From positions 372,001 through 436,000 of the forward strand of contig NZ_JADPZX010000002.1 in NCBI RefSeq assembly GCF_015712165.1: a DNA stretch of 64,000 nucleotides, given 5' to 3'. The notes below the pieces were generated by a model. That model made no database searches and had not been told where the DNA came from. It worked only from the letters and a program-made list of their open reading frames with translations. This DNA comes from Streptomyces spinoverrucosus. Its GTDB lineage: Bacteria; Actinomycetota; Actinomycetes; Streptomycetales; Streptomycetaceae. Below are positions 62,426 through 64,000 of this stretch, piece by piece (the stretch's first letter is position 1; each line of letters opens with the position of its first letter). The position numbers and the translations under genes were made by a program.

Positions 62426-63387
62426 GCTGCCTCCTCCGTCACAACGGCGATCCGGCCGGTGGTGAGGCCGTCCGCCACCTTCTGCACGGCCGTCGCGGCG
62501 CCGCCCAGCGGCACCCGCTCGCTCACCAGCGGCTTGATGGCGCCCCGCGCGGCCAGGTCGGTGAGCTGCTCGTGGCAGTGCTGGACCAGCTTGGGGTTCT
62601 TGGTGTTGTACAGGCCCCAGTGCAGGCCGAGGATCGAGTAGTTCTTGACGAGGGCGTGGTTGAGCGCGGGGCTCGGGATCGTGCCGCTCGCGAAGCCGAC
62701 GACCACGATCCTGCCCTCGAAGGCGACCGTCTTGGCGGACTGGGTGTACGCCTCGCCACCCACGGGGTCGTAGATGACGTCGGCGCCCCGGCCGCCGGTG
62801 GCCTCCTTCACGGCCGCGACGACATCGTCGGCACGCCGGTCGATCACGACGTCGCAGCCCAGCTCACGGGCCACGGCGGCCTTCTCCGCGCCGCCCACGA
62901 CGCCGATGACCGTGGCGCCGGCCGCCTTGCCGAGCTGCACGGCCGCGCTGCCGACCCCTCCGGCGGCGGCGTGGACGAGCAGCGTCTCCCCGGCCTCCAG
63001 GTGGGCGCGCTGATGCAGGCCGAACCAGCCGGTCTGGTAGCCGATGTGCAGGGCGGCGGCCTCGGCGTCGTCCAGGGCGTCGGGCGCGGGCAGCACGGCG
63101 GCGGCGTCGGCGACGGCGTACTCGGCGAAACCGCCGTACGGCAGGGCCGGGTTGGCGATCACGCGGCGGCCGTCCTCGGTCTCGCCGCAGATCTCGACGC
63201 CGGGCGTGAAGGGCAGCGGGGGCCGGACCTGGTACTGGCCCCGGCACAGCAGGGCGTCGGGGAAGTTGATGTTCGCGGCCCGTACCTTCAGCAGGACCTG
63301 GCCGTCGCCGGGCGTCGGTGTCGCCACGTCGTTCAGGCGCATCACCTCGCTCGGCTCGCCGTTCTCGTGCACCTGCCATGCCTGCAT
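62422..63387 (-). CDS. NADPH:quinone oxidoreductase-like MDR protein
   Basis: 321 residues. Zinc-free MDR: VLLKVRAANINFPDALLCRG, PLPFTPGVEICGETEDGRRV, LLVHAAAGGVGSAAVQLGKA (NADPH motif), DVIYDPVGGEAYTQS and GRIVVVGFASGTIPSPALNH. Reduces quinones or enoyl compounds with NADPH. First gene of the coupled three-gene operon; start ATG 63387 with GGAGG upstream. Confidence 0.9.
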   Translation of the reverse strand: MQAWQVHENGEPSEVMRLNDVATPTPGDGQVLLKVRAANINFPDALLCRGQYQVRPPLPFTPGVEICGETEDGRRVIANPALPYGGFAEYAVADAAAVLPAPDALDDAEAAALHIGYQTGWFGLHQRAHLEAGETLLVHAAAGGVGSAAVQLGKAAGATVIGVVGGAEKAAVARELGCDVVIDRRADDVVAAVKEATGGRGADVIYDPVGGEAYTQSAKTVAFEGRIVVVGFASGTIPSPALNHALVKNYSILGLHWGLYNTKNPKLVQHCHEQLTDLAARGAIKPLVSERVPLGGAATAVQKVADGLTTGRIAVVTEEAA

Positions 63388-63438
63388 GCGGGGCCTCCAC
63401 GGGGGACTGCGTCGTCTGACCGGGTCGAACCGCATACT

Positions 63439-63450
63439 AAGCGGTCGCTT
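63439..63450. promoter_or_regulatory. Palindromic operator candidate of the ACAD operon
   Basis: AAGCGGTCGCTT, arms AAGCG and CGCTT with a 2-bp centre, lies 52 bp upstream of the quinone reductase start in the likely promoter. It resembles TetR-type sites of acyl-CoA catabolic operons. No TetR gene is in the window. Confidence 0.45.
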
Positions 63451-63454
63451 GCAA

Positions 63455-63473
63455 CTCAGGGAACAGTCCTGAG
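63455..63473 (-). terminator. Short hairpin after the XRE-cupin gene
   Basis: CTCAGG and CCTGAG pair across a 7-nt loop 17 bp beyond the stop of the XRE-cupin gene. It is short and lacks a U tract; a weak terminator at best. Confidence 0.35.
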
Positions 63474-63489
63474 GCAACAGTCAGGTGCG

Positions 63490-64000
63490 TCACGCCCGCT
63501 TGGGCCGCGCCCGCACGTGCATCCGCTCGCCCTGCGGCCCGAACAGGCTCAGGAACTCCACCGGCCCCTCCCCCGTCGACCCGAACCAGTGCGGCACCCG
63601 CGTGTCGAACTCCGCCGCCTCGCCCGCGACCATCACCACGTCGTGGTCACCGAGCACCACGCGCAGCTTCCCGGACAGCACATACAGCCACTCGTAGCCC
63701 TCGTGCGTCCGCGGGGACGGCTCCAGGTTCTGCTGCGGCACGATGATCTTGTAGGCCTGGAGTCCGCCGGGCTGCCGGGTGAGCGGCAGATAGGTGCGTC
63801 CGTGCCGCACGATCGGCTCGCTCCGCACGCGCGGATCGCTCACCGGCGGCGCTCCGACCAGTTCGTCCAGCGCCACCTGATGGGCCTGCGCGATCGGCAG
63901 CAGCAGCTCCAGGCTGGGCTTGCGCAGGCCCGACTCCAGCCGGGAGAGCGTGCTCACCGAGATGCCGGTCGCCTCGGACAGCCCGGTCAGGGTCACCTCC
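63490..64000 (-). CDS. XRE-family regulator with C-terminal cupin, 5' end outside the window
   Basis: The visible 170 codons begin inside the helix-turn-helix: TLTGLSEATGISVSTLSRLE, SGLRKPSLELLLPIAQAHQV. The cupin part carries EPSPRTHEGYEWLYVLSGKL, RVVLGDHDVVMVAGEAAEFD and PHWFGSTGEGPVEFLSLFGP, a ligand-sensing beta barrel. Probably a one-component regulator of amino-acid, amine or efflux genes. The GTG at 63996 is not taken as the start because the domain is incomplete there. Confidence 0.88.
   Translation of the reverse strand, partial: EVTLTGLSEATGISVSTLSRLESGLRKPSLELLLPIAQAHQVALDELVGAPPVSDPRVRSEPIVRHGRTYLPLTRQPGGLQAYKIIVPQQNLEPSPRTHEGYEWLYVLSGKLRVVLGDHDVVMVAGEAAEFDTRVPHWFGSTGEGPVEFLSLFGPQGERMHVRARPKRA

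Overview
The window looks like a piece of a Streptomyces (or close relative) chromosome. Its base composition is strongly GC-rich with G/C third positions. It carries a complete conservon (NIT-domain kinase, Roadblock, DUF742 and GTPase genes), a mycothiol-enzyme-type DinB protein, a PPOX/F420-type oxidoreductase, DUF5709 and DUF6397 proteins, many Tat/Sec-secreted hydrolases and frequent GTG starts. No rRNA, tRNA, CRISPR array or prophage was seen. One IS110-family insertion sequence is present.

Layout. 1-2.2 kb: a MarR regulator, an NmrA-like reductase and a divergent DoxX gene, linked by copies of one palindrome (TTGACGCGTCAA type). 2.3-3.4 kb: a DinB/maleylpyruvate-isomerase-like protein convergent with YjbQ. 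3.5-7.6 kb: a sulfonate-utilisation locus opened by a Cys-containing 27-residue leader peptide. Its transporter is broken: the first half of ssuC is joined directly to the mature part of ssuA, with ssuB gone, while the FMN monooxygenase and an FAD oxidoreductase are intact. 7.8-11 kb: MltG, an ABC exporter and its divergent MarR. 11.2-16.8 kb: a secreted PNGase A-like protein and a heterodimeric ABC exporter with complementary degenerate motifs. 17-22.3 kb: DUF5709, L31 type B, a membrane hydrolase, a DUF3516 helicase and TesB. 22.3-25.1 kb: a frameshifted DUF6397 gene and the IS110 element. 25-31 kb: a PPOX enzyme, an extra Roadblock gene, conservon cvnA-D and an upstream MHYT sensor. 31-41.3 kb: a methyltransferase, hypotheticals, a secreted esterase, an SNF2 helicase plus SWIM pair, and a phytase-like esterase. 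41.4-41.7 kb: an array of about 81-bp palindromic repeats. 41.7-45.7 kb: xylose utilisation (xylA divergent from xylB and a ROK regulator). 46-50 kb: an acetamidase with a coupled small ORF, a secreted amidase, a decayed beta-helix gene and an FAD oxidoreductase. 50-57 kb: an eroded surface-glycan cluster (pyruvyl transferase, two SDRs, an internally deleted carbamoyltransferase, GT2, and HAD and GT9 fragments). 57.4-60 kb: secreted phosphodiester glycosidase and GDPD-like enzymes. 60-64 kb: a translationally coupled acyl-CoA dehydrogenase / acyl-CoA dehydrogenase / quinone reductase operon and an XRE-cupin regulator cut by the window edge.

A recurring theme is lesions: single-base frameshifts in G/C runs and internal deletions, concentrated in the sulfonate and glycan loci. 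They may be real genome erosion or, for some of the homopolymer indels, sequencing or assembly error. The sequence alone cannot decide between these.
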